This document shows positions 6,896 to 14,843 of a stretch of DNA of 23,367 nucleotides, piece after piece (within the stretch, counting starts at the first letter, position 1; every line of letters begins with the position of its first letter). The notes under the pieces are model-generated. The model was not told the origin of the DNA. It did no database searches and saw only the letters and a list, made by a program, of their open reading frames with translations. The translations under genes were made by a program, and so were the position numbers. This DNA is from Porphyromonadaceae bacterium UBA7042. Lineage in GTDB: Bacteria > Bacteroidota > Bacteroidia > Bacteroidales > Muribaculaceae. The stretch is taken from assembly GCA_002494015.1 (NCBI GenBank), contig DLAR01000106.1, positions 19,346 to 42,712 on the forward strand. The letters run 5' to 3'.

Positions 6896-7896
6896 TGTTG
6901 TAAAGATGTGGATTGAGATGGAATAATTTCAGTTTCGATGCGGTGCAGCACGGTTTCGAGCTCGTCAAGTGTCGATGCGCGCAGCATCTCTATGCGGGTG
7001 TCGCGGAAATGGGAAATACCCTTGAACAGCGGCGATGCGGCAAGGTGACGGCGGATGTGGAGGATACCCCGATACTCGTCGATGCGGTCGACGCTTTCAT
7101 GAATCTGTCGGCGCAACAGCTTGAATTTTTCGGCCACTGACAACGGCTCGACTTCGCCCGAGGCAATAAACTGCTTGATTTCGTGAAAAATCCACGGGGC
7201 CCCGATTGAAGCACGCCCCACCATGACACCGTCGACACCATAACGGTCAAATGCCGCCCGGGCAAGTTCGGGAGTGGTGATGTCACCGTTGCCTATGACC
7301 GGAATGTCAAGGCGCGGGTTCTCCTTGACACGGGCAATCATTTCCCAGTCGGCCGATCCGGTGTACATCTGCGAGCGGGTGCGGCCATGCACTGTCAGAG
7401 CCTTTATACCGCAATCCTGCAACTGCTCGGCAAGTCCGACTATTATTTTCGACTCGTGGTCCCACCCGAGACGGGTCTTGACCGTGACCGGGATGCTGAC
7501 AGCCTTTACGACGGCGCGTGTGATCTCAAGCATCTTGGGAATATCGCGCAACATTCCTGCCCCGGCGCCTTTCCCGGCAACCTTCTTGACGGGACAGCCG
7601 AAATTGATGTCGAGAATGTCGGGATGAGCGGCTTCGACAATCCGGGCAGCCTCGACCATCGGCTCCACTTCACGGCCATAGATTTGAATCGCCGTGGGAC
7701 GTTCGCCCGGATCAATAGACAGCTTGCGCGTCGTTGCCGGGATGTCGCGAATCAGCGCGTCGGCGCTGACAAATTCGGTATAGACCATATCAGCCCCAAG
7801 CTCCTTGCAGATGAGCCGGAACGAGCGGTCGGTGACATCCTCCATCGGCGCGAGCATGACAGGACGTTCTCCAAGTTCTATATTGCCTATTTTCAT
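6892..7896 (-). CDS. dusB: tRNA-dihydrouridine synthase
   Basis: This 334-residue FMN enzyme reduces uridines in tRNA to dihydrouridine. Seen motifs are APMEDVTDRSFR at 16-27, TEFVSADALIR at 40-50, the active-site DINFGCPVKKV with Cys101, VTVKTRLGWD, TVHGRTRSQMYTGSADW, PVIGNGDI and the phosphate-binding GVMVGRASIGAPWIF. The CPVKKV and GRTRSQMY patterns fit the DusB/NifR3 subgroup. It leads a three-gene operon with the GIN-domain protein and the flippase; a functional link between them is not apparent. Confidence 0.95.
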   Translation of the reverse strand: MKIGNIELGERPVMLAPMEDVTDRSFRLICKELGADMVYTEFVSADALIRDIPATTRKLSIDPGERPTAIQIYGREVEPMVEAARIVEAAHPDILDINFGCPVKKVAGKGAGAGMLRDIPKMLEITRAVVKAVSIPVTVKTRLGWDHESKIIVGLAEQLQDCGIKALTVHGRTRSQMYTGSADWEMIARVKENPRLDIPVIGNGDITTPELARAAFDRYGVDGVMVGRASIGAPWIFHEIKQFIASGEVEPLSVAEKFKLLRRQIHESVDRIDEYRGILHIRRHLAASPLFKGISHFRDTRIEMLRASTLDELETVLHRIETEIIPSQSTSLQQ

Positions 7897-7919
7897 TTAG
7901 AGGGTCGTGTTTTTAATTA

Positions 7920-7954
7920 CAAAGTTAGCAAATCTTTCCCAAATGAAGTTCAAA
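7920..7954 (-). promoter_or_regulatory. Candidate promoter for the dusB operon
   Basis: On the minus strand TAACTTTG (7927-7920) is an exact -7 match, with TTTG at 7954-7951, 23 bases upstream. Transcription would begin near 7913, less than 20 bases before the dusB ATG. A small hairpin with a T-run (GGCG-TTTTT-CGCC-TTTTT, 7979-7961) lies just upstream and might insulate dusB from the ompH-like unit. Confidence 0.55.
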
Positions 7955-8019
7955 TAATCCAAAAAGGCGAAAAACGCCCTCTTAATCAGGCACCGTGCAC
8001 GCCGGTGGACTCCGAGGCT

Positions 8020-8056
8020 AAAAGGGCGGCATCCTCATCATGTGAGAGTGCCGCCC
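8020..8056 (-). terminator. Intrinsic terminator of the OmpH-like gene
   Basis: On the minus strand GGGCGGCA (8056-8049) pairs perfectly with TGCCGCCC (8031-8024). A 2x2 internal mismatch and a further 4-bp stem (CTCA/TGAG) close a 5-base loop. TTTTAG follows at 8023-8018. It lies 29 bases after the stop at 8085. Confidence 0.8.
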
Positions 8057-8084
8057 GGTATAAGGTCGGGGTCAATATGCTGCC

Positions 8085-8699
8085 TTATTTGCTTTCGTCA
8101 ACCTTGTTGTAGCGGGCGTTGAGACCGGCGACAACTTCGGCTGTAACGTCAAGCGTGGGATTGAAATATATGCCGGCAGCCTTGAACAGGATGGCATCAT
8201 ATCCGCGGGTGGCATTGTATTCCTTTATAAATTTTTCGATAGAGTCGTTGAGCTGGAGCTGCTGCTGAGCAAGCTCGTTCTCTGTATTGCGGCTCAGGTT
8301 GGCGAGATAGGTTTCGGCTTCTTGCTGCTTTTTCTGAAGAGTGGCCATGTCGGCATTGTAGCTTGCTTCGGAGAGATAACCGTTGGAACGCGCTTTTTGC
8401 TCGATGGTGGCGGCAAACTTCTGAAGCTCGGCTCCTTTGGCCTGACGGGCGTTGTCGACTTTTGACAAAGCGCGCACATAGGCTTCCTGAAAGTCCTTTG
8501 CAAGATTATATTGAGCCATAATCGAGTCATGGTCTACATAGCGGATGTTGAGGGCCGGGGCGGTACCGTCGGTTGTCTGGGAAGCTGCGGGAGCGGCGTT
8601 CTGGGCAGAACCGTTGGCACTGTTGTTGCCACAGGAGGTTGCCATGACGGCAGCGAGCGAAAGGGCAAGAATGTTAGCTGACAATGCTAATTTTTTCAT
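8085..8699 (-). CDS. OmpH/Skp-family periplasmic chaperone-like lipoprotein
   Basis: This 204-residue protein resembles Skp, which holds outer-membrane proteins during transit. The ATG at 8699 (MKKLALSANI) is preferred over one 15 codons upstream because it begins a normal signal peptide, ending in MATSC at Cys23. A Gly/Ser/Ala/Asn linker follows. The OmpH core starts at NIRYVDHDSIMAQYN, passes through a long Lys/Gln/Glu-rich helical region likely to form a coiled-coil hairpin, and ends with the conserved YDAILFKAAGIYFNPTLDVTAEVVAGLNARY. Classical Skp is soluble, so lipid anchoring here is a Bacteroidota trait if the Cys is modified; the lipobox is weak (Ala at -3). Confidence 0.85.
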   Translation of the reverse strand: MKKLALSANILALSLAAVMATSCGNNSANGSAQNAAPAASQTTDGTAPALNIRYVDHDSIMAQYNLAKDFQEAYVRALSKVDNARQAKGAELQKFAATIEQKARSNGYLSEASYNADMATLQKKQQEAETYLANLSRNTENELAQQQLQLNDSIEKFIKEYNATRGYDAILFKAAGIYFNPTLDVTAEVVAGLNARYNKVDESK

Positions 8700-8767
8700 G
8701 TCAAGTAGATTGAGTAATGTAATAGAATTATCTTTTATTTTCATTCAATATCAATGTAAAGGCGTTT

Positions 8768-8938
8768 TCACTCAGGACGGCTTGCACACCCGATTCCACG
8801 GCGGCGCATCTCGGGATGGTCGTGAACGTGCCCTGAGGGAAACCTACCATCCTTGACAAACAGGACCTTTACCCCGAGCAGCACAAAAGCCATCAACATG
8901 AGGATTACAGAGATTGCCAATACAAGTATAATTTTCAT
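8768..8938 (-). CDS. Small single-span membrane protein with conserved-looking Cys tail
   Basis: This 56-residue protein starts at the ATG at 8938 (MKIILVLAIS); a longer frame to 9001 would cross its promoter. Residues 2-28 form one hydrophobic helix, followed by KDGRFPSGHVHDHPEMRRRGIGCASRPE. Similar short proteins with a helix plus a GRFPxxHV...MRxRGIxCA tail occur, from memory, across Bacteroidota, but no function is known to me. His37, His39, His41 and Cys51 could bind metal or form a disulfide. Its own -7 box lies 23 bases upstream of the ATG. It ends 69 bases before the start of the OmpH-like gene and could be cotranscribed with it. Confidence 0.7.
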   Translation of the reverse strand: MKIILVLAISVILMLMAFVLLGVKVLFVKDGRFPSGHVHDHPEMRRRGIGCASRPE

Positions 8939-8960
8939 AGGGCAAATTGCATTTACGATG

Positions 8961-8968
8961 CAAAAGTA
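8961..8968 (-). promoter_or_regulatory. Candidate -7 box for the small membrane protein
   Basis: TACTTTTG on the minus strand (8968-8961) matches TAnnTTTG. No TTTG at a normal distance was found, so only the -7 element is supported. The remainder of the 168-base gap to pepD shows no other clear signal. Confidence 0.45.
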
Positions 8969-9106
8969 ACAATTTACGGCAAAATATTGTGTGTGTATCA
9001 ATTTTATTTTATAACTTAGTGGTGCTTTAAGATGAATTTTAACATTATTTTTCCATTAAGCATCCAATTGTTTAAGATTACTTATTTTTTAACAACGGTA
9101 TAAAAT

Positions 9107-10567
9107 ATGACAATCAAAGACCTTCAACCGGCTCTCGTCTTTTCGATTTTCGACGAGATTACTCAGGTGCCCCGTCCGTCCAAGAAGGAAGGGAAAATCC
9201 GTCAGTATCTTCTTGATTTTGCTGCCAAGCACAACCTCTCGGTGAAGACTGACGCCGTGGGCAACGTTGTAATGTCACGTCCCGCCACTCCCGGCCACGA
9301 GGATGCCCCGACCGTTATACTTCAGGCCCACATGGACATGGTGTGCGAGTCCAATGACAAGAATTTTGATTTTGAGAACTCTCCCATAAAGACTGTCGTT
9401 GATGGAGAATGGCTCCGTGCCGACGGTACCACCCTCGGTGCCGACAACGGCATCGGAATGGCTGCCGCCCTTGCCGCGCTGATTGACGACTCGTTTGTCC
9501 ACGGGCCTCTCGAAGCCCTTTTCACAGTTGACGAGGAAACCGGCCTTACCGGCGCCAACAACCTCGGCGAAGACATGATTACCGGCACCATGCTGCTCAA
9601 CCTTGACTCGGAAGACGATGCCGAGATATTCGTAGGGTGCGCCGGTGGAGTCGACACAACCTGCACATTCTCCTACAACCGCTCTTTTGCGCCCAAAGAC
9701 TTCCTCTATTTCAAGATTAATATCGAGAAAGGTCAAGGAGGGCACTCCGGCGGCGACATCCACCTTGGCCGTGCCAATGCCAACAAGCTCCTCGCACGTT
9801 TCCTCTTTGACCTCTCGCAGAAACACGAGGTATCGCTGGCCGAAATCGACGGCGGCAACCTGCGCAACGCCATTCCCCGCGCCGCCCATGCAATTATCGG
9901 CGTGCACACGTCGCGCAAAGAAACTGTGCGCACGATGCTCAACCACTTTATCGCCGATGTCGAGAACGAATACAAAGGGCTCGAACCCACCCTCGAAATC
10001 TCGATGGAGAGCGTCGACACCCCTGATTTCGCTATCGACGAGACAACTTCGCTCAACATCATCCGTGCGCTTTACAGCGCGCCCCACGGAGTAATCTCCA
10101 TGAGCCGCGACCTTGAAGGGCTGGTAGAGACTTCAACCAATCTTGCCGCCGTCAAGATGATTCCTGACAACAAAATTCTTGTTACAACAAGCCAGCGCAG
10201 CTCGGTCGAGTCTCGCAAATGGGACATCGCCTATCAGGTAGAGGCACTGTTTAAACTCGCCGGTGCCGAAGTCACACACGGTGACGGCTATCCCGGATGG
10301 CAGCCCAACCTCGAATCTCCCATCATGGCAATCGCCCGCGATGCCTACAAGGAACTCTATGGCGTGACTCCCGCCATCAAGGCTATCCACGCCGGACTGG
10401 AGTGTGGCCTTTTCCTTGAAAAATATCCCCACCTCGACATGGTATCGTTTGGCCCGACACTGCAGGGTGTTCACTCTCCGAGCGAACGCATGCACATTCC
10501 CGCTGTAGAGAAATTCTGGGGGCAAATCAAGCGCACTCTTGAAAAGGTTGCCGAGCTAAAGAAGTAA
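9107..10567 (+). CDS. pepD: Aminoacyl-histidine dipeptidase (M20 family, PepD)
   Basis: This 486-residue cytosolic metallopeptidase hydrolyses Xaa-His and other dipeptides. The di-zinc site is recognisable: His75 in QAHMDMVCE with Asp77, Asp113 in LGADNGIGMA, catalytic Glu143 and ligand Glu144 in VDEETGLTGA, Asp167 in NLDSED, and a C-terminal His456 in GVHSPSERMHI. The dimerisation/lid insert includes GGHSGGDIHLGRANANK. The length is normal for PepD. The gene is alone in its transcription unit, followed by a long hairpin. Confidence 0.95.
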   Translation: MTIKDLQPALVFSIFDEITQVPRPSKKEGKIRQYLLDFAAKHNLSVKTDAVGNVVMSRPATPGHEDAPTVILQAHMDMVCESNDKNFDFENSPIKTVVDGEWLRADGTTLGADNGIGMAAALAALIDDSFVHGPLEALFTVDEETGLTGANNLGEDMITGTMLLNLDSEDDAEIFVGCAGGVDTTCTFSYNRSFAPKDFLYFKINIEKGQGGHSGGDIHLGRANANKLLARFLFDLSQKHEVSLAEIDGGNLRNAIPRAAHAIIGVHTSRKETVRTMLNHFIADVENEYKGLEPTLEISMESVDTPDFAIDETTSLNIIRALYSAPHGVISMSRDLEGLVETSTNLAAVKMIPDNKILVTTSQRSSVESRKWDIAYQVEALFKLAGAEVTHGDGYPGWQPNLESPIMAIARDAYKELYGVTPAIKAIHAGLECGLFLEKYPHLDMVSFGPTLQGVHSPSERMHIPAVEKFWGQIKRTLEKVAELKK

Positions 10568-10607
10568 CCGAGGCTGTTCAGAAACAACATTATTCCTAAA
10601 TTATAAA

Positions 10608-10662
10608 AAGCAGAGGGGTTGCCCGCCGTTCCAACAGACCGGCTGTCACAACCTCTCTGCTT
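10608..10662 (+). terminator. Hairpin after pepD
   Basis: AAGCAGAGGGGTTG (10608-10621) pairs with CAACCTCTCTGCTT (10649-10662): 14 pairs including one G-U wobble, which exists only on the plus strand. The loop is 27 bases. No U-tract follows, so termination efficiency is uncertain. It ends 19 bases before the muramidase gene. Confidence 0.65.
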
Positions 10663-10681
10663 CGTCATCTGTGCCTGAAAA

Positions 10682-11446
10682 ATGAAACTACACTATTCAA
10701 TGAGAATCCCTCTTGCCTCAGCCGCTGTCGTTATGGCGGCAGGATGCGTTGCCTCACGCAATGAGATTACGACCGATTCGGTCGGGATAGCAGTCGAGGA
10801 AATCACCGAGGCCGGAGTCGAGGTCGCCGAGATGGAACTTGCCGCCGACACTATAATCCGCTTGACCGAGCAGGACTTTGTCGAAGTCGCCGAGGAACTG
10901 GGCGTTGACGTGGCGAGCGTTAAAGCCGTCATCGAAATCGAGGCCGGAAAATCGCATCAAGGATTTTCAGCTCCGGGACAACCGATAATGAATTTTGACC
11001 TGTCAATGTTCCGTCGTTTCACGTCAAAGCGCGGCATCAATCTCGCCAAATACCGAAAATCTCATCCGACGGTATTCAACCGCGCCGGAAGAACCCAATC
11101 GGCCGTTTACCGCCGCTTTAAAGCTGCCGAGTCGATTAACCGGCACGCAGCCATCGAGGGCACGTTCTGGGGAATGTTTCAAATCGGGGGATTCAACTGG
11201 AAAAAATGCGGCACAAAGGACATCGATGAATTTGCCATGCTCATGAGCCGCAGCGAACGCGACCAACTTGAATTATTTGCCAAATTCATTATAAACTCCG
11301 GACTGCTGAAAGCTTTGCAGCAAAAAAACTGGGCCGCTTTCGCCCGTGGCTATAACGGCCCCGGTTATGCGCGCCGCGGCTACCACACCCGCCTCGCCGC
11401 AGCTTACAGGAGATATAATACGGTGAAAGGTGAAGGTAATAGTTAA
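10682..11446 (+). CDS. Lipoprotein with N-acetylmuramidase domain (DUF3380/PF11860-like)
   Basis: This 254-residue protein has a short signal sequence ending in AAGC with Cys22 as likely lipidation site, an acidic linker (about 35-56), then a lysozyme-like domain from about 62 to the end. Family signs are VKAVIEIEAGKSHQGF with Glu87 as the probable catalytic acid, PIMNFDLSMFRRFT (corresponding to ILFERHxFxRxT), GTFWGMFQIGGFNWKKCG, the QLELFAKFI segment and WAAFARGYNGPGY. The domain is best known from phage endolysins; here, with no phage genes around, it is more likely a membrane-anchored cell-wall remodelling enzyme or an outward-acting weapon. The last codons form one arm of the terminator. 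Confidence 0.82.
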   Translation: MKLHYSMRIPLASAAVVMAAGCVASRNEITTDSVGIAVEEITEAGVEVAEMELAADTIIRLTEQDFVEVAEELGVDVASVKAVIEIEAGKSHQGFSAPGQPIMNFDLSMFRRFTSKRGINLAKYRKSHPTVFNRAGRTQSAVYRRFKAAESINRHAAIEGTFWGMFQIGGFNWKKCGTKDIDEFAMLMSRSERDQLELFAKFIINSGLLKALQQKNWAAFARGYNGPGYARRGYHTRLAAAYRRYNTVKGEGNS

Positions 11447-11500
11447 CAGGCATTTTTGATTATTCCAATCTATTATCTTCACCTTTCACCTTTTACTTTT
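11422..11500 (+). terminator. Long-stem terminator overlapping the muramidase 3' end
   Basis: The left arm (11422-11442) and right arm (11470-11490) form 21 pairs with one G-U wobble, around a 27-base loop. The right arm is followed by TTTTACTTTT (11491-11500), so it functions for the plus strand. The left arm lies wholly inside the coding sequence, covering the last seven codons or so before the stop at 11444-11446. The left arm itself contains a tandem GGTGAAA/GGTGAAG. Confidence 0.8.
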
Positions 11501-14075
11501 ATCTCACAACCACCTCCACGGGGGTGAGATCAGATGAGGATGGGCCGTAGAGAAGCTCATAGCGGCCGGGGAGGACTTTCATGCGGCCCGACTCGTGATC
11601 AAATGTCTCGAAGGCCGACGGAGAAAGACTGAATTTAACCTTTGCCGTGTCACCTTTCTTAATATTGACACGCTTGAAGTCACACAGAGTCTTGGCCGGT
11701 GCGTCTTTGCGGTCGAGCGGGCGCATATAAACCTGCACCACTTCATCTCCATCGCGATCGCCGCTGTTCCTGACATCTACCGTCAGGTCAACGCTTTCAC
11801 CTGCTTTGATTTTCTTTTTTCCGAGTTTTGCCCCTTTGTAATCAAAAGTGGTATAGCTCAACCCGTAACCGAAAGGATAAAGAGGCTTGTCAGTCATGTA
11901 GCGATAGGTGCGGCCTATCATTGAATAATCCTCGAAATCGGGCAGTTGGGAGTCGTCTCGATAAAATGTAACCGGCAGACGGCCTGCAGGATTATAGTCG
12001 CCAAAAAGCACGTCGGCCACAGCCGTACCACCGGCCTGTCCCGGATACCATGCCTGAAGAACCGCATCACATATAGAATCCTCGGGGGTAATGCCGACAG
12101 CTGCCCCCGAGCAGTTGACATAGACAATTTTCTTTCCTTGCTGTTTCAACTGCTTCATCAGTTGGCGCTGTATGCGTGGAAGCTCGATAGTCTCGCGGTC
12201 ACCGCCACGAAACCCTTCGTAAGACACAGGCATTTCCTCCCCTTCGAGTTCTGGCGATATACCGCCGACAAATATGACAACATCGGCATCGCCGGGATCG
12301 GTATCGTAGTTCTCGTTTTGGGTTATGTCAAACTTCAATTCGGCCAGTCCGTCACCCACATGGCTGTAAAACAGCTCGATGTCATAGGTCTTTCCTTTCT
12401 CGGCCTTGATTGTGTGGGCAAAATCGCGAGAACCATTACCCTTTGCGATATCGATCACCTTCTCCCCGTTGACCGAGAGATAACGCGCGCCGCCGCCGTC
12501 AGAAGAAAACGCCACGACATAATCGCCGCTTTCGTCGGGAATAAAAGCAGCACGGTAAAGTCCCGAAAAATCAGCGAGATTGACCCCCGGAGCAAACACG
12601 GTAGCTCCACCGGTCGAGAAATTAAACGGGGTGGTCTCGACAACGCGGGCAACCGGGAGACCTTCGGGCTCGATGCTGTTCCAGTAGTTGGCCGAGACAC
12701 ATTGAACGCCATCGACCGACAGGCGGTTGAAATAAGACACTTTATTGCTGTTCACCACATGGTCACACCCGCGTAGATAAGCCACATCTCCCACCTTCTC
12801 CTTTATACCGTCGAGAATAGTGACGGTGTGGGAGGGGAAACCGTTATAATTGCCCCACTGCATGACTGAATCCACCGCGTTTGGACCCATGACGAGAAGT
12901 CCTTTACTCTGTTTTGGCAACGGAAGGATACCGTTGTTTTTCAACAATGTCATCGACTTGCGGGCCATATCGAGGGCGATTTCCTTATGCGAAGGAGAAT
13001 CAATAATGTCAGGCGAAATCGCCGTCCACTGCGACTCGGGGTCGTCGTCAATCTCGCCGAGGGCGAAACGCGCCTCAAGCACCCGTTTCAGATGGGAATC
13101 AATCTCGGCCTCGGTTATGAGTCCCCGGTCAACAGCTTCTTTAAGACTGTAAAGGACCGGGCCGCATTCGAGGTCGGTTCCCGACATAACCGCATCGGCA
13201 CTGGTTTCGGCCGGACCGGCATGAGTTCCGTGGGCTCCTTCTCGATAAAAATCGTTCAACGCCCAGCAGTCGGTTACAATTATCTTGTCATAACCCCATT
13301 CGTCGCGAAGTATCTGCGTGAGCAGTTTTTTGCTGCTGCAACAGGGTTCTCCCTCAAAACGCTGATAGGCACACATTACCTGCCCGACCCCGGCGTCGAC
13401 CAATGCCTTGAAAGCGGGAAGATAGGTCTCCCACAGGTCACGATGGTCGAGCGTGGCGACATCAAACGAATGCCGGTTCCACTCCGGGCCGCTATGCACG
13501 GCATAATGTTTGGCACCGGCGATTGTCTTGACATATTTTGAATCGGAAGGCCCCTGAAGGCCCTTGACAACCGCGACTCCCATGCGCGAGGCAAGACAGG
13601 GGTCCTCGCCATAGGTCTCCTGTCCGCGTCCCCACCGGGGGTCTCGGAAAATGTTTACATTCGGGGCCCAGAACGTCAGTCCGTAATATTGGCCACGCTG
13701 CCCTTTCAGGCGCATCTCGTTATACTTGGCTCGGGCCTCGTCGCTCACCATGTCAAACGCCGTTTTCACCGCCTCGTCATCAAATGTCGCGGCCATGCCT
13801 ATCGACTGGGGTAGCACGGTGGCGGTTCCAGCGCGCCCCACTCCGTGGAGAGCCTCGTTCCACCAGTTATATTCCGGTATGTTAAGGCGCGGTATGGCAG
13901 GCGAGCCGTGGGTCATCAGGCTTGCCTTTTCTTCAAGCGTAAGCCGCGAGACAAGATCATCGGCGCGTTGCGCGGGTGAAAGCGACGTGTCCTGCCAAGG
14001 GTCGGCCGCGCCGAGGCCGAAAGGACTTATTGTAACAAGAGCTATGGTTAGCTTTAAGGATTTAGAGATATTCAT
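11499..14075 (-). CDS. Exported GH3 beta-glycosidase, beta-xylosidase-like, with PA14 insert
   Basis: This 858-residue enzyme removes terminal beta-linked sugars. A signal peptide (about 1-23, ending GLGA) is followed by the GH3 barrel with NWWNEALHGVGR (70-81), typical of the beta-xylosidase branch, FRDPRWGRGQETYGEDP, KHYAVHSG at 189-196 and the nucleophile Asp269 in IIVTDCWAL. The second GH3 domain starts near 374 and is interrupted by a PA14-like domain (about 450-585, DESGDYVVAFSSDGGGARYLSVNG). The acid/base Glu is probably in ELEGEE (609-614). A fibronectin-like C-terminus ends the protein. Xylosidase, glucosidase or arabinosidase specificity cannot be settled by eye. No SusC/D or regulator is adjacent. 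Confidence 0.92.
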   Translation of the reverse strand: MNISKSLKLTIALVTISPFGLGAADPWQDTSLSPAQRADDLVSRLTLEEKASLMTHGSPAIPRLNIPEYNWWNEALHGVGRAGTATVLPQSIGMAATFDDEAVKTAFDMVSDEARAKYNEMRLKGQRGQYYGLTFWAPNVNIFRDPRWGRGQETYGEDPCLASRMGVAVVKGLQGPSDSKYVKTIAGAKHYAVHSGPEWNRHSFDVATLDHRDLWETYLPAFKALVDAGVGQVMCAYQRFEGEPCCSSKKLLTQILRDEWGYDKIIVTDCWALNDFYREGAHGTHAGPAETSADAVMSGTDLECGPVLYSLKEAVDRGLITEAEIDSHLKRVLEARFALGEIDDDPESQWTAISPDIIDSPSHKEIALDMARKSMTLLKNNGILPLPKQSKGLLVMGPNAVDSVMQWGNYNGFPSHTVTILDGIKEKVGDVAYLRGCDHVVNSNKVSYFNRLSVDGVQCVSANYWNSIEPEGLPVARVVETTPFNFSTGGATVFAPGVNLADFSGLYRAAFIPDESGDYVVAFSSDGGGARYLSVNGEKVIDIAKGNGSRDFAHTIKAEKGKTYDIELFYSHVGDGLAELKFDITQNENYDTDPGDADVVIFVGGISPELEGEEMPVSYEGFRGGDRETIELPRIQRQLMKQLKQQGKKIVYVNCSGAAVGITPEDSICDAVLQAWYPGQAGGTAVADVLFGDYNPAGRLPVTFYRDDSQLPDFEDYSMIGRTYRYMTDKPLYPFGYGLSYTTFDYKGAKLGKKKIKAGESVDLTVDVRNSGDRDGDEVVQVYMRPLDRKDAPAKTLCDFKRVNIKKGDTAKVKFSLSPSAFETFDHESGRMKVLPGRYELLYGPSSSDLTPVEVVVR

Positions 14076-14095
14076 AATGTGATAATGTTATATTG

Positions 14096-14103
14096 CAAAG
14101 ATA
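14096..14103 (-). promoter_or_regulatory. Candidate -7 box for the GH3 gene
   Basis: TATCTTTG on the minus strand (14103-14096) fits TAnnTTTG, 20 bases before the ATG, giving a very short leader. A TTTG at 14133-14130 is 26 bases upstream, farther than usual. A perfect TTCCCG-TG-CGGGAA dyad at 14177-14190 lies about 75 bases upstream and could be an operator. Confidence 0.45.
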
Positions 14104-14211
14104 AATGATTGCATGATTGAACAGATGCACAAATGAGTCATTTTCTTGCTCTATTGCATCACACCCCGGCCATATATTCCCGTGCGGGAAATAATGTCCA
14201 AGAGGGGGCCT

Positions 14212-14250
14212 AAAAAAGATAGTCGCCGTGCAATCTTTTGCACGGCGACT
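14212..14250 (-). terminator. Intrinsic terminator of the trpS-hpt-adk operon
   Basis: Perfect 13-bp arms AGTCGCCGTGCAA (14221-14233) and its complement (14238-14250) close a 4-base loop. On the minus strand the stem is followed by ATC and a six-T run (14217-14212). It lies 20 bases after the adk stop. Confidence 0.9.
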
Positions 14251-14270
14251 GTCGTATGTCATATTTCTAC

Positions 14271-14843
14271 TCAGTTATTGTCGATAGCGCTGGTGATGGA
14301 ATGAAAAACGTCATCGATTTTTCCGCTGCCGTGAATCGGACGGTAAGTGCCTTTGCCGATATAGAAATCGCGCAGCGGCGAGGTGGTCGAATGATATACT
14401 TTCAGTCTCTCGTTGATGGTTTCAAGATTATCGTCGGCACGCCCCGAAACCTTTCCGCGCTCAAGCAGTCGCCCAACCAGTTCCTCGTCGGCCACTTCAA
14501 GACCGATTACCGAGTGGACTTTTTCGCCACGCTCGTCAAGCATCTTTTCCAGTTCCTCGGCCTGCTTGATAGTGCGGGGGAAACCGTCGAAAATAAAACC
14601 TTTCACATTCTTTCCGTGACGGTCAACCACGTCGGCGAGAATACGCACCATGAGGTCGTCGGGAATCAGATGACCCTGTGAGATGTAGGAGTCGGCAACC
14701 TTGCCTAGCTCGGTGCCGGCGGCGATTTCTTTGCGCAGCACGTCACCGGTCGAGATGTGGACAAGGCCATACTTGTCGATCAGACGCTCGCTCTGCGTGC
14801 CTTTACCACTGCCGGGAGCGCCAAAAATAACCAGATTAAACAT
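14271..14843 (-). CDS. adk: Adenylate kinase
   Basis: This 190-residue enzyme interconverts AMP, ATP and ADP. It has the P-loop GAPGSGKGT at 8-16, HISTGDVLR, the DGFPRT motif and ERGKVSGRADDN. The LID region is short, lacking the extended or zinc-binding LID of long-form kinases; the length matches other short-LID enzymes. It overlaps the end of hpt by 8 bases, which suggests coupled translation and joins purine salvage to adenylate balance. Confidence 0.96.
   Translation of the reverse strand: MFNLVIFGAPGSGKGTQSERLIDKYGLVHISTGDVLRKEIAAGTELGKVADSYISQGHLIPDDLMVRILADVVDRHGKNVKGFIFDGFPRTIKQAEELEKMLDERGEKVHSVIGLEVADEELVGRLLERGKVSGRADDNLETINERLKVYHSTTSPLRDFYIGKGTYRPIHGSGKIDDVFHSITSAIDNN

Noticed and set aside
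7961..7979. GGCG-TTTTT-CGCC hairpin with T-run as a terminator
   Set aside because: The stem is only 4 bp and the better terminator for the upstream unit is at 8020-8056; noted only beside the dusB promoter.
7387..8112. A 241-residue frame opposite dusB, running past the dusB promoter into the intergenic region
   Set aside because: It crosses the dusB promoter and the ompH terminator; no domain was recognised.
9275..10087. A 270-residue open frame antisense to pepD
   Set aside because: It lies entirely opposite a complete, motif-verified peptidase gene, has no recognisable domain and is explained by GC-biased codon usage.
11946..12776. A 276-residue open frame antisense to the GH3 gene
   Set aside because: No family motif and full overlap with a verified enzyme; an antisense shadow.
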